A stretch of DNA of 13,882 nucleotides from Thioalkalivibrio sp. (lineage in GTDB: Bacteria; Pseudomonadota; Gammaproteobacteria; Ectothiorhodospirales; Ectothiorhodospiraceae): assembly GCA_007120155.1 (NCBI GenBank), contig SKOF01000359.1, forward strand, positions 1 through 13,882, in the 5' to 3' direction. Every line of letters starts with the position of its first letter. The first letter of the stretch is position 1. The notes beneath the pieces were generated by a model that saw nothing but the letters and a program-made list of their open reading frames with translations, was not told the origin of the DNA and made no database searches. Both the position numbers and the translations under genes were made by a program. Of this stretch, positions 1-7,900 are shown in pieces.

Positions 1-60
1 ATCCTCGCCGGAGAGCAGGACATGGACGGCTTTTACTATGCCAGGCTGAGGAAGACTTGA
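1..60 (+). CDS. rsmB: RsmB, 16S rRNA m5C967 methyltransferase, C-terminal end only (5' end outside window)
   Basis: Only the last 19 codons and a TGA stop are present. The translated tail, reading GDMDGFYYAR-like (DMDGFYYARLRK), resembles the C-terminus of RsmB/Sun proteins, where an aromatic DGFFYA-type strand closes the Rossmann methyltransferase domain. RsmB methylates cytosine 967 of 16S rRNA using SAM. The assignment rests on this short tail and on context: rsmB usually lies just upstream of a DUF4390 gene and an ntrYX-like pair in gammaproteobacteria, which is what follows here. No catalytic residue lies inside the window, so activity cannot be judged. The stop overlaps the TTG start proposed for the next gene, suggesting translational coupling. 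Confidence 0.75.
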   Translation: MLAGEQDMDGFYYARLRKT

Positions 61-641
61 TCATTGCCCCCCTACATCCCCTGCGCCTCACGGGCCTGCT
101 CCTCGCGGGATGGCTGATGGCGGGCTTCGCCGGGCCGGCCGAGGCGAAGGAAGGACCGCTGTTTTCCGTGGATTTTGCGCGCACGCAACTGGTGGATGGC
201 GTGTATCAGCTCAATGCCGGCATCCGGTATCAATTGAGTCCCGCGCTGAGCGACGCGCTGCATAACGGAGTGGCCCTGGTGTTCGAGGTCCAGGTGGACG
301 TCCATCGTGTGCGCGCCTGGTGGCTGGACGCCCATGTGGCCACGGTCGTCCAGCGCTACCGGCTGGAGTACCACGCCCTCAGCCGCCTGTATCTGGTCAC
401 CCATCTCAACACCGGAGTACAGCACAGTTTTTTTCGATTCTCCTCGGTGCTGGCGTTTCTCGGTGAGCTGGAGGCGCTGCCCCTGATGGACGCCAGCCTC
501 CTGAACCGGGAGAGTCAGTATGACGGCCGCCTCAGGGCGCGGATCGCCGTCGACGCCCTGCCCCTGCCCCTGCGGGTGCGGGCCTACCTGTCCCCGGACT
601 GGAGTCCGGTGAGTGATTGGTACACATGGTCGCTGCGCTGA
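57..641 (+). CDS. DUF4390 family secreted/periplasmic protein
   Basis: A 194-residue protein of unknown biochemical function. The N-terminus is a clear signal peptide: a hydrophobic stretch at about residues 9-25 and a likely signal peptidase I site after AEA at about residue 30. The mature part is predicted to be mainly beta-strand, with no catalytic motif I recognise. I infer DUF4390 from size, signal peptide and its usual place between rsmB and the NtrY-like kinase. The start is TTG at 57, overlapping the rsmB stop (TTGA), with AGGA four bases upstream. The next ATG in frame (residue 21) would cut the signal peptide in half, so TTG is preferred. The 3' end overlaps the kinase gene by 16 bases, which suggests co-expression. 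A role in envelope sensing together with the kinase is possible but unproven. Confidence 0.75.
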   Translation: MIIAPLHPLRLTGLLLAGWLMAGFAGPAEAKEGPLFSVDFARTQLVDGVYQLNAGIRYQLSPALSDALHNGVALVFEVQVDVHRVRAWWLDAHVATVVQRYRLEYHALSRLYLVTHLNTGVQHSFFRFSSVLAFLGELEALPLMDASLLNRESQYDGRLRARIAVDALPLPLRVRAYLSPDWSPVSDWYTWSLR

Positions 642-2824
642 AACGTCTCTCGCTGGGTTTGCTGCCCATGGCGGTGATCTTCGTGCTGCTGCTGGGGTCG
701 CTCTACGTGATGGGCGATGCGGCGCGCAACTCCGAGCGTTTTGAACGCCTCTACATCTGGCTCCTGCTGCTGAACACGCTGGGTCTGGTCTTCCTGTCCG
801 TGCTCATCGGCACCAAGGTGTATCAGGCCGTGCGCCAGGCGGTGAACCGCGAACCCGGTTCACGGCTCACCCTCAAGCTCGTGCTGATCTTCGTGGTGCT
901 CGCCCTGGCGCCGGTGTCGATCGTGTATTACTTTTCGATGAAGTTCCTGGACGAGGGCATCGACAGCTGGTTCGACGTGCGCGTGGAGAAGGCCCTGGAG
1001 GACGCCCTGGAGCTGTCGCGTTCCTCGCTGGAGCTTCGAACGCGTCAGCTCACGCGCCAGACAGAGGGGCTGGCCGAAGATCTGGTGGACGTGTCCGACG
1101 CCCTGGCCCCGCTGACCCTCAACGACCTGCGCCAGCGAAGCGGGGCAAGCGAGTTGACGCTCATCGGCAGCAACAACCGCATCGTCGCATCGAGCATCGG
1201 GGATACCGTGCGCAGACTGCCCAGTCTCCCGAGTCCGGAGGTCTTCCTGGTGCTGGCCCAGCGGCAGAACTACGTGGCGCTTGAGCCGGTGTACGACACG
1301 GGCCTCTATATCCGGGTGGTGGTGCCGGTGGCCGCGCAGCGCCCGGGCAGCGAGGGCCGCATCCTGCAGGCCATCTATCCGGTGGAGGGCCGCATGAGCG
1401 CGCTGGCGGACAGCGTCCAGGACGCCTTTTCCGAGTACAAGGAATTCGCCTATCTGCGGGCACCGTTGAAGCAGAGCTTCGCCATCACCCTGTCACTGGC
1501 CCTGCTGGTGTCCGTACTGGCCGCGGTCTGGGCGGCATTCTATTCGGCGGGGCGGCTGGTGGCGCCGATCCGCGAGCTGGCGGAAGGCACACGGCGGGTC
1601 GCGGCGGGGGAGTACCACAAGAAACTGCCCGTGAGCCAGCGCGACGAGCTCGGATTTCTCGTGCGCTCGTTCAACGCCATGACGTCCACCCTTGCGGCCA
1701 CCCGGGACGAGGCGGAACGCAGCCGGCGCCTCGCCGAGAGCCAGCACGCCTACCTGGAGACCGTGCTGCAGCATCTGTCATCCGGCGTGGTCACCCTGGA
1801 TTCACAGCGGGTGCTGCGCACCGCCAATGCCGCCGCCGCGCAGATCCTGGAGGCGGACCTCACGAACCGGATCGGGCACACGCTGGCGGATATCGGTCAC
1901 GAGAACGCGCTGGTACAGCGATTCAACGAGCAGCTCACCAGCCTCCCCCGGGAGGAGGACGAGTGGCGGGCGCAGATCACCGTGTTCGGCAGCGGCGGGC
2001 GCAAGGTGCTCATGTGCCGCGGGGTGGCCCTGCCGGCCCGCAGCGGCGCCCACGGCGGGGTGGTAATCGTGTTCGACGACATCACTGCGCTGTTGCAGGC
2101 CCAGCGGGATGCCGCCTGGGGCGAGGTCGCCCGACGGCTGGCCCATGAGATCAAGAATCCGCTCACGCCCATCCAGCTTTCCGCCGAACGTCTGCAAAGC
2201 AAGCTGCTGCCCGGCATGGACACCGATCAGGCCCGGGTCCTCCAGCGCGCCACCCACACCATCGTGCAGCAGGTGGAGGCCATGAAGGCCATGGTCAACG
2301 CGTTCAGCGATTATGCGCGCACGCCGCACATGTCCGTACACCCGTTGAGTCTCAACGACCTCGTGCGCGAGGTGGCGGATCTGTACGGCAACGACAGGCG
2401 CCACCTGACCCTGACCCTGGCGGATGAACTGCCCGACATCCAGGCGGATGCCGGGCGCATGCGCCAGTTGCTGCACAACCTGATCAAGAACGGCCTGGAG
2501 GCCCTGGACGGCGTGAAGAACCCTCGCCTGGAGATGGAGACCCGCTGTGTCCAGGAGGCCCGCTGCAGCGTGGTGGAACTGTCCGTGCGTGACAACGGAC
2601 CCGGCGTGCCGGAGGAGTTCATGCCCCGGCTGTTCGAGCCCTATGTCACCAACAAGCCCAAGGGCACGGGCCTGGGGCTCGCCATCGTCAAGAAGATCGT
2701 CGAAGAGCACAACGGCATGGTGTGGGCCGAGAACCGGCACGACGGCGGCGCGTGCGTCACCATCCGCCTGCCCATCAGCAGCGAGGCCGCGGCCGAGCGT
2801 CACGGCGCCCGGGAGGCCGGATGA
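626..2824 (+). CDS. ntrY: NtrY-like membrane sensor histidine kinase
   Basis: A 732-residue membrane kinase that should autophosphorylate and pass phosphate to the regulator encoded next. Three hydrophobic segments lie near residues 9-29, 43-63 and 81-105. An extracytoplasmic region of about 170 residues follows, then a fourth membrane segment near 283-308, a HAMP linker (about 309-362) and a PAS-like region (about 370-485). The HisKA motif RRLAHEIKNPLTP has the phospho-accepting His at about 507. The ATPase domain shows the N box NLIKNGLEAL (Asn 622), G1 DNGPGVP (from 656) and G2 GTGLGLAIV (from 680). All key kinase residues are intact. ATG 626 is chosen; TTG 617 is an in-frame alternative adding three residues. 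The stop overlaps the next start as ATGA. The NtrY name reflects architecture and pairing; a nitrogen-sensing role is not shown. Confidence 0.88.
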   Translation: MVAALKRLSLGLLPMAVIFVLLLGSLYVMGDAARNSERFERLYIWLLLLNTLGLVFLSVLIGTKVYQAVRQAVNREPGSRLTLKLVLIFVVLALAPVSIVYYFSMKFLDEGIDSWFDVRVEKALEDALELSRSSLELRTRQLTRQTEGLAEDLVDVSDALAPLTLNDLRQRSGASELTLIGSNNRIVASSIGDTVRRLPSLPSPEVFLVLAQRQNYVALEPVYDTGLYIRVVVPVAAQRPGSEGRILQAIYPVEGRMSALADSVQDAFSEYKEFAYLRAPLKQSFAITLSLALLVSVLAAVWAAFYSAGRLVAPIRELAEGTRRVAAGEYHKKLPVSQRDELGFLVRSFNAMTSTLAATRDEAERSRRLAESQHAYLETVLQHLSSGVVTLDSQRVLRTANAAAAQILEADLTNRIGHTLADIGHENALVQRFNEQLTSLPREEDEWRAQITVFGSGGRKVLMCRGVALPARSGAHGGVVIVFDDITALLQAQRDAAWGEVARRLAHEIKNPLTPIQLSAERLQSKLLPGMDTDQARVLQRATHTIVQQVEAMKAMVNAFSDYARTPHMSVHPLSLNDLVREVADLYGNDRRHLTLTLADELPDIQADAGRMRQLLHNLIKNGLEALDGVKNPRLEMETRCVQEARCSVVELSVRDNGPGVPEEFMPRLFEPYVTNKPKGTGLGLAIVKKIVEEHNGMVWAENRHDGGACVTIRLPISSEAAAERHGAREAG

Positions 2825-4200
2825 ACGAACTGAGTATTCTGGTGGTCGACGACGAGCCCGATATCCGGGCCCTGGTGCAGGAGATCCTCGAGGACGAGGG
2901 CTACCGGGTGGAGGTGGCCGCCACCCTGGCCGAGGCCCGGGAACGGCGCAGCGCCCGGACCCCTGATCTGGTCCTGCTGGACATCTGGATGCCGGATGGA
3001 GACGGCATTTCACTGCTCAAGGAATGGCAGGAGGGCGGCAGCCTGGAGTTCCCGGTCATCATGATGTCCGGACACGGATCGGTGGAGACCGCCGTGGAGG
3101 CGACACGGCTGGGGGCCTACGACTTCCTGGAAAAACCCCTGTCACTGGCCAAGCTGATCCTCACCGTATCGCGGGCTCTGGAGGCCGACCAGCTTGCCCG
3201 CGAGAACGTGGGCCTGCGCCAGCAGCTGGAGCGCGCCGCCTATCCCGAGGGAGAGAGCGCGTTGATGCAGGACCTGCGCGCCCAGGTACGGCGCATCGCG
3301 CAGCACGACACCTGGGTGCTGATCAGCGGTGAAGCCGGCGTCGGCAAGCAGACCTTCGCCCGCTATCTGCACAGCCAGAGCAGCCGCCGGGCACATCCCT
3401 TCGTCGAGGTGGCGGTAGCCTCCCTGGCGCCGGACGAGTCCGCCGTCGAACTGCTGGGTCAGGAGCAGGGCGAGCGGGTGCGCCAGGGCCTGCTGGAGCG
3501 CGCCAGCGGCGGTGTGCTGTTCCTGGACGAGGTGGCCGACATGGACCTGCAGATCCAGGGTCGCCTGCTCAACGTCCTGGAGCAGGGGCGCATCACCCGG
3601 GTGGGCGGCAGCGAGCCGGTGGCCGTGGACGTACGCGTGGTGGCCGCGACCCAGAAGGACCTGGAGGCACTGGTACGGGAGGGCATGTTCCGCGAGGACC
3701 TGTTCTATCGCCTGAGTGTCGTGCCCCTCGGTATCCCGCCGCTTCGCGAGCACCGTGAGGACGTACCGGCACTTGTGGAGCATTTTGTCGCCAGCCTGCA
3801 CGAACGCGAGGGGCTGCCGCTGCGGCATTTCGCACCCGACGCCATACAGCGCCTGCGCCGCCACGAATGGCCCGGCAACGTGCGCGAGCTGCGCAGCGTG
3901 GTGCAGCGCCTGCTGATTCTGGGCAGCGGCGAGGACGTCAACGGCAGCGAAGTGGAATTCGCGCTCTCCGGGCGCGGTCTGCGCGGTCCGGCCGAAACCG
4001 CACCGGGCGCGATCCCCGTGGACCTGCCGCTGCGCGAGGCCCGCGAGGAGTTCGAACGGGGCTACCTGCTGCATCAGCTGGAGCGGGCCGAGGGCAACAT
4101 GACGCGACTGGCGCAACGGGTGGGTCTGGAACGCACGCACCTGTACCGCAAGCTCAAGGCCCTGGGCATCGAACCGCGCAAGACGCGCGGTGATGGCTGA
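2821..4200 (+). CDS. ntrX: NtrX-like AAA+ response regulator lacking a GAFTGA loop
   Basis: A 459-residue response regulator, the likely partner of the overlapping upstream kinase. The receiver domain (1-120) has the acidic pair D10/D11, phospho-acceptor D54 in LLDIWMPDG, S83 and K105. The AAA+ domain has Walker A GEAGVGKQ (K176), Walker B GVLFLDE (D236, E237), possible arginine fingers R291/R297 in FREDLFYRL, and WPGNVREL near 350. A Fis-type helix-turn-helix fills about 424-450 (NMTRLAQRVGLERTHLYRKL). Sigma-54 activators normally carry GAFTGA after the EL(F/L)G motif; here LLGQEQGERVRQGLLE (211-226) has no such loop. Loss of GAFTGA is known in NtrX proteins. It therefore probably binds DNA and ATP but may not open sigma-54 promoters. 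The ATG overlaps the kinase stop by four bases. Confidence 0.9.
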   Translation: MNELSILVVDDEPDIRALVQEILEDEGYRVEVAATLAEARERRSARTPDLVLLDIWMPDGDGISLLKEWQEGGSLEFPVIMMSGHGSVETAVEATRLGAYDFLEKPLSLAKLILTVSRALEADQLARENVGLRQQLERAAYPEGESALMQDLRAQVRRIAQHDTWVLISGEAGVGKQTFARYLHSQSSRRAHPFVEVAVASLAPDESAVELLGQEQGERVRQGLLERASGGVLFLDEVADMDLQIQGRLLNVLEQGRITRVGGSEPVAVDVRVVAATQKDLEALVREGMFREDLFYRLSVVPLGIPPLREHREDVPALVEHFVASLHEREGLPLRHFAPDAIQRLRRHEWPGNVRELRSVVQRLLILGSGEDVNGSEVEFALSGRGLRGPAETAPGAIPVDLPLREAREEFERGYLLHQLERAEGNMTRLAQRVGLERTHLYRKLKALGIEPRKTRGDG

Positions 4201-4242
4201 TAGAATGCACCGCCGAACACCCCTTGCGAGGAATCGCGCTTC

Positions 4243-5616
4243 ATGAAGATCATCATCCTTGGCGCCGGGCAGGTGGGAACATCCGTGGCCCAGAGTCTCG
4301 CCCACGAGGCCAACGACATCACTGTGGTGGATGTCCGCGGCGACATCCTGCGCGAACTGCAGGCGCGCATGGATCTCCGGGGGATCGTCGGCGTGGGCTC
4401 CCACCCCGACGTGCTGGCGCAGGCCGGTGCCAGGGACGCGGACATGATCGTCGCCGTCACCAACAGCGACGAAACCAACATGATCGCCTGCCAGGTGGCC
4501 TACACGCTGTTCCACACGCCCACCAAGATCGCCCGGGTACGGGCCTCCGAGTACCTGTGCCACAGCAGCCTGTTCTCCCAGGAGGCACTGCCCATCGATG
4601 TGCTGATCAGCCCGGAGGAGCTGGTCACCACCTACATCCAGCGGCTCATTGAGCACCCCGGCAGTCTGCAGGTGCTGGACTTCGCCGACGGCCGGGTACA
4701 GCTGGTGGCCGCCAAGGCCTACTACGGCGGGCCGCTGGTGGGACACGAACTGCGCGAACTGTCCGAGCACATGCCCGGCATCCAGACGCGGGTGGCGGCC
4801 ATCTTCCGGCGCGACACGCCCATATTCCCGGAAGGCAATACGGTGATCGAAGCCGACGACGAGGTGTTCTTCGTCGCTGCCAAGAAGAACATCCGCGCCA
4901 TCACCAGCGAGCTGCGCAAACTGGACAAGCCCTACAAGCGGGTAATCATCGCGGGCGGCGGCAACATCGGCAGGCGCCTTGCCCAGGCGCTCTCGGGAAA
5001 GTACCAGGTCAAACTCATCGAACGCAGCCGTGAGCGCACCCGGGAACTCTCCGAGATACTGGAGAACGTGATCGTGCTGCGCGGCGATGCCGCCGACGAG
5101 GATCTGCTGCTCGAGGAGAACATCGACAACACGGATGTCTTCTGCGCGCTCACCAACGACGACGAGGCCAACATCCTGTCGGCCATGCTGGCCAAGCGAC
5201 TGGGTGCCAGGAAGGTGATGTCCATCATCAATCGGCCGAGCTACGTGGACCTGGTGGAGAGCGGCGCCATCGACATTGCCATCTCTCCGCAACAGGTGAC
5301 CATCGGCGCCCTGCTTGCCCACGTGCGCCGGGGCGACGTGGTGGCGGTTCACAGCCTGCGGCGCGGGGCCGCCGAGGCCATCGAAGCGGTGGCGCACGGG
5401 GATTCCAAGACGTCAAAGGTGGTGGGCCGGCGCATCGACGAACTGAAACTGCCCCGGGGCTGCAACATCGGCGCCCTGGTACGCGGCGACGAGGTGATCA
5501 TCGCCCACCACGACACCGTCATCGAGGCGGAGGACCACGTCATCCTGTTCCTGGTGGACAAGCGCCGCATCAGCGAAGTCGAGCGCCTGTTCGCGGTGAG
5601 CGTCACGTTCCTATGA
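4243..5616 (+). CDS. trkA: TrkA, NAD-binding regulatory subunit of Trk potassium uptake
   Basis: A 457-residue cytoplasmic protein, almost the same length as E. coli TrkA (458). It has two tandem RCK/KTN units. The first Rossmann motif is GAGQVG at residues 7-12, with the acidic beta-2 end in VVDV. The second is AGGGNIGRR from residue 237, with the beta-2 end in LIERS. Each Rossmann half is followed by a TrkA-C domain. The protein forms a ring under the TrkH membrane channel and gates K+ flux in response to nucleotides. The gap to the upstream regulator is 42 bases and contains AGGA before the ATG, so transcription may continue from the ntrYX-like genes. A TAGAAT right after the upstream stop resembles a -10 box, but no good -35 accompanies it. 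A heptamer-repeat hairpin starts immediately after the TGA. Confidence 0.95.
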   Translation: MKIIILGAGQVGTSVAQSLAHEANDITVVDVRGDILRELQARMDLRGIVGVGSHPDVLAQAGARDADMIVAVTNSDETNMIACQVAYTLFHTPTKIARVRASEYLCHSSLFSQEALPIDVLISPEELVTTYIQRLIEHPGSLQVLDFADGRVQLVAAKAYYGGPLVGHELRELSEHMPGIQTRVAAIFRRDTPIFPEGNTVIEADDEVFFVAAKKNIRAITSELRKLDKPYKRVIIAGGGNIGRRLAQALSGKYQVKLIERSRERTRELSEILENVIVLRGDAADEDLLLEENIDNTDVFCALTNDDEANILSAMLAKRLGARKVMSIINRPSYVDLVESGAIDIAISPQQVTIGALLAHVRRGDVVAVHSLRRGAAEAIEAVAHGDSKTSKVVGRRIDELKLPRGCNIGALVRGDEVIIAHHDTVIEAEDHVILFLVDKRRISEVERLFAVSVTFL

Positions 5617-5706
5617 GTGGCAAGTGGCAAGTGGCAAGTGGCGAGGGAGGCGCGCGCAAGCGCGCGCTTTGCCGTTCCTTGCCACCTGCCACTTGCCACT
5701 TGCCAC
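5617..5706. repeat. Heptamer inverted-repeat element E1 (GTGGCAA type) between trkA and trkH
   Basis: Left arm 5617-5644 is four tandem heptamers: GTGGCAA three times, then GTGGCGA. Right arm 5679-5706 is four complementary heptamers: TTGCCAC, CTGCCAC, TTGCCAC, TTGCCAC. The 28-base arms match at 26 positions. The spacer has its own GC hairpin: seven pairs of alternating G and C around a CAAG loop, 5650-5667. The element begins directly after the trkA stop and ends seven bases before the trkH ATG. It is not a CRISPR, since there are no unique spacers. It could fold into a very stable RNA hairpin inside the trkA-trkH message. The function is unknown. Confidence 0.9.
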
Positions 5707-5713
5707 TGCTTTT

Positions 5714-7165
5714 ATGCAGTTAACAGTCATCCAGCGCATTCTGGGCCTGTTGATCATGCTGTTCAGCATGGCCATGCTGCCCCCTGCCGCGGTGGGCCTG
5801 TACTACGGGGAACAGGCCATGTGGCCGTTTCTGGAGGCCTTCGGCATCCTGCTGCTCGCGGGCCTGGTGATCTGGGCACCGGTCTACAGGGTGCGCAAGG
5901 AACTTCGCCTGCGTGACGGCTTCGTGGTGGTGTTCATGTTCTGGATGGTGCTCGGCGTGTTCGGCGCCCTGCCCCTGTACCTGGACGAGTCGCTGGCCAT
6001 CTCCGTGACTGATGCAGTGTTCGAGTCCATGTCCGGGCTCACCACCACCGGGGCCACCGTGATCTCCGGACTGGACGACCTGCCGCGCGCCATCCTCATC
6101 TATCGCCAGCAGCTGCAGTGGATGGGCGGCATGGGCATCATCGTGCTGGCGGTGGCCATCCTGCCGATGCTGGGCGTAGGCGGCATGCAGCTGTACCGGG
6201 CGGAGATGCCGGGGCCGGTGAAAGACACCAAGCTCACTCCGCGCATCACCGAGACCGCCAAGGCCCTGTGGTACCTGTATCTGGGGTTCACCGTGGCCTG
6301 CGCGACGGCCTACTGGGCCGTGGGCATGGAGCCCTTTGACGCCATTGCCCACAGCTTTTCCACGGTGTCCCTGGGTGGCTTCTCCACCCATGATGCAAGC
6401 ATCGGACACTTCGACAGCGCGGCGGTGGAGGCGGTGGCGGTCACGTTCATCCTGCTGGGCGGCGTGAACTTCGCATTGCATTTTCTCGCATGGCGCGGGG
6501 TGACCATCGCGCATTACTGGAAGGACGCGGAGTTCCGTGCGTACGTGACCATTGTCGCCACCGTGTCCGCCATCAGCGTGGGTTATCTGTATTACACCGC
6601 AACGACGGAGGGCTGGAGCGACACCCTGCGCCAGGGCATCTTTCAGGCGGTCTCCATCGGCACCACCACGGGCTTCACCACCACGGATTACTACAACTGG
6701 CCGGGCTTTCTGCCGGTACTGCTGATCCTCACCAGCTTCGTGGGCGCCTGTGCCGCATCCACCGGGGGCGGCATCAAGGTCATCCGCATCCTGCTGCTGC
6801 TCAAACAGGGACAGCGCGAGGTGCTGCGCCTCGTGCACCCCAATGCGGAGATCGCCGTCAAGGTGGGGCGTAGTGCCCTGTCCAGCCGGGTGGTCGAGGC
6901 GGTGTGGGGGTTCTTTTCCGCCTACGTGGCGGTGTATGTCATCATTCTGCTGGCGCTCATGGCCTCCGGCCTGGACCAGGTGACGGCATTCTCCGCCGTG
7001 GCGGCCACCCTGAACAATCTCGGGCCCGGCCTGGGAGAAGTGGGTCCCCACTACGCGGACATCAACGACTTCGCCAAGTGGATGCTGTGCCTGGCCATGG
7101 TCATGGGCCGCCTGGAGATCTTCACGGTGCTGGTGCTTCTCACCCCGGCCTTCTGGCGCAGTTGA
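5714..7165 (+). CDS. trkH: TrkH, K+-translocating membrane subunit of the Trk system
   Basis: A 483-residue polytopic membrane protein, the same length as E. coli TrkH. It has four membrane-pore-membrane repeats. The pore and filter segments are visible at about 108-114 (GLTTTGAT), 217-225 (TVSLGGFST), 316-323 (IGTTTGFT) and 434-441 (NNLGPGL), each with the conserved filter glycine. TrkH conducts K+ and is gated by the TrkA ring, encoded just upstream. The ATG at 5714 is chosen because it gives the family N-terminus (MQLTVIQRILGLL). The reading frame stays open upstream to 5624, but that extension is only translated heptamer repeat. No Shine-Dalgarno sequence precedes the ATG, because the last 28 of the nearest 35 bases are repeat arm. 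Translation may depend on a weak or unusual initiation. Confidence 0.95.
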   Translation: MQLTVIQRILGLLIMLFSMAMLPPAAVGLYYGEQAMWPFLEAFGILLLAGLVIWAPVYRVRKELRLRDGFVVVFMFWMVLGVFGALPLYLDESLAISVTDAVFESMSGLTTTGATVISGLDDLPRAILIYRQQLQWMGGMGIIVLAVAILPMLGVGGMQLYRAEMPGPVKDTKLTPRITETAKALWYLYLGFTVACATAYWAVGMEPFDAIAHSFSTVSLGGFSTHDASIGHFDSAAVEAVAVTFILLGGVNFALHFLAWRGVTIAHYWKDAEFRAYVTIVATVSAISVGYLYYTATTEGWSDTLRQGIFQAVSIGTTTGFTTTDYYNWPGFLPVLLILTSFVGACAASTGGGIKVIRILLLLKQGQREVLRLVHPNAEIAVKVGRSALSSRVVEAVWGFFSAYVAVYVIILLALMASGLDQVTAFSAVAATLNNLGPGLGEVGPHYADINDFAKWMLCLAMVMGRLEIFTVLVLLTPAFWRS

Positions 7166-7248
7166 ACCCGGGATATCGCCGTGTGCCTGACCGCCGGCCG
7201 CGCGCAACGCTTGCTTGACCGCAATGAGCCTGACCCCGGGGACGATGC

Positions 7249-7830
7249 ATGACCGACACATTGCGCGACAAATGGGATGCCCGTTACCGGGACGCGAGCG
7301 TGGCGCAAGCCACGTCGTGCCGGGTGCTGGCGGAGTTCAGGCACCTGCTGCCCGCCGCCGGACGCGCGCTGGACGTGGCCGCCGGGCTCGGGGGCAATGC
7401 GCAGCTGCTGGCCGGTCTGGGACTCGAAACGGAGGCCTGGGACATCTCGCCGGTGGCCGTGGACAAGCTCAACCGGCACGCGCACACGCGCGGGCTGCCG
7501 CTGGCCGCGTCGGTCCGGGACGTGGAGAACGCTCCGCCCGAAAAGGGGATCTTCGACGTGATCGTGGTGTCCTATTTCCTCGACAGGACCCTGGCCCCCG
7601 CGCTCCGCGAGGCCCTGCGGCCCGGGGGCCTGCTGTTCTACGAAACCTTTACCCGCGAGAAGGTGGACGATGCGGGGCCGTCCAATCCGGACTTCCTGCT
7701 CGCCCCCAACGAACTCCTGCACCTGTTCTCGCCCCTGCGCCTGCTGGTCTACCGAGAAGAGGGCCTGGTCGGCGAGACCAGCCGCGGCCTGCGCAACGTG
7801 GCGTATCTGGTCGCCGTACGAGAGGGGTAA
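7249..7830 (+). CDS. Class I SAM-dependent methyltransferase, substrate unknown
   Basis: A 193-residue single-domain Rossmann methyltransferase, probably cytoplasmic. Motif I is LDVAAGLGGN (41-50). An acidic residue at the end of beta-2 lies in AWDIS (D65), and the motif IV region is FDVIVVSYFLDR near 101-112. The motif LRPGGLLFYETF near 122-133 is typical of the beta-5 region. It resembles TehB-like and Methyltransf_25-type proteins, which act on small molecules, but nothing in the sequence fixes the substrate. The ATG at 7249 has only a weak purine-rich stretch upstream (GGGGACG). It lies 83 bases after trkH in a gap where I see no convincing promoter or terminator. Its TAA stop is part of the first heptamer of repeat element E2. 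Confidence 0.82.
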   Translation: MTDTLRDKWDARYRDASVAQATSCRVLAEFRHLLPAAGRALDVAAGLGGNAQLLAGLGLETEAWDISPVAVDKLNRHAHTRGLPLAASVRDVENAPPEKGIFDVIVVSYFLDRTLAPALREALRPGGLLFYETFTREKVDDAGPSNPDFLLAPNELLHLFSPLRLLVYREEGLVGETSRGLRNVAYLVAVREG

Positions 7831-7892
7831 GGGGTCAGGAGGGAGGGGTGAGGCGCGTCCAACGCTTCACACCTGCCACCTCACCCCTCACG
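7824..7892. repeat. Heptamer inverted-repeat element E2 (GGGGTNA type) between methyltransferase and TPR genes
   Basis: Left arm 7824-7851 is four degenerate heptamers: GGGGTAA, GGGGTCA, GGAGGGA, GGGGTGA. Right arm 7866-7892 reads TTCACAC, CTGCCAC, CTCACCC, CTCACG. Read on the other strand, it gives the same seven-base rhythm (GGGTGAG and variants). The arms pair imperfectly. Between them GCGT (7855-7858) and ACGC (7862-7865) form a small inner stem. The stop codon TAA of the methyltransferase gene is the end of the first heptamer. The layout is the same as E1 (stop, purine heptamers, GC hairpin, pyrimidine heptamers, ATG), but the heptamer sequence differs. Confidence 0.75.
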
Positions 7893-7893
7893 A

Positions 7894-7899
7894 TATAAT
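7894..7899 (+). promoter_or_regulatory. Perfect TATAAT box just before the TPR start codon
   Basis: TATAAT at 7894-7899 matches the sigma-70 -10 consensus exactly in an otherwise GC-rich region. No good -35 lies 16-18 bases upstream. A TTCACA at 7866-7871 is 22 bases away, which is too far. If used, transcription would start at about 7906, next to the second ATG of the TPR gene (7907), giving a nearly leaderless message. It could equally be chance. Confidence 0.3.
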
Positions 7900-7900
7900 C

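Noticed and set aside
4201..4206. TAGAAT as a trkA promoter
   Set aside because: No TTGACA-like -35 at 15-19 bases upstream. The gene is better explained by read-through from the operon.
3142..5397. A 751-codon open frame on the minus strand opposite ntrX and trkA
   Set aside because: Shadow of the GC-rich coding strand: His/Gln/Ala-rich composition, no family motif, and it spans two well-supported genes on the other strand. The same applies to long frames at 1802-3013, 5720-7261 and 7899-8879.
5617..5706. CRISPR array
   Set aside because: Heptamers are directly tandem with no spacers, and the second half is the inverted complement of the first.
7166..7248. Promoter with TTGACC before the methyltransferase gene
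   Set aside because: Seventeen bases downstream there is only GC-rich sequence with no -10 box.
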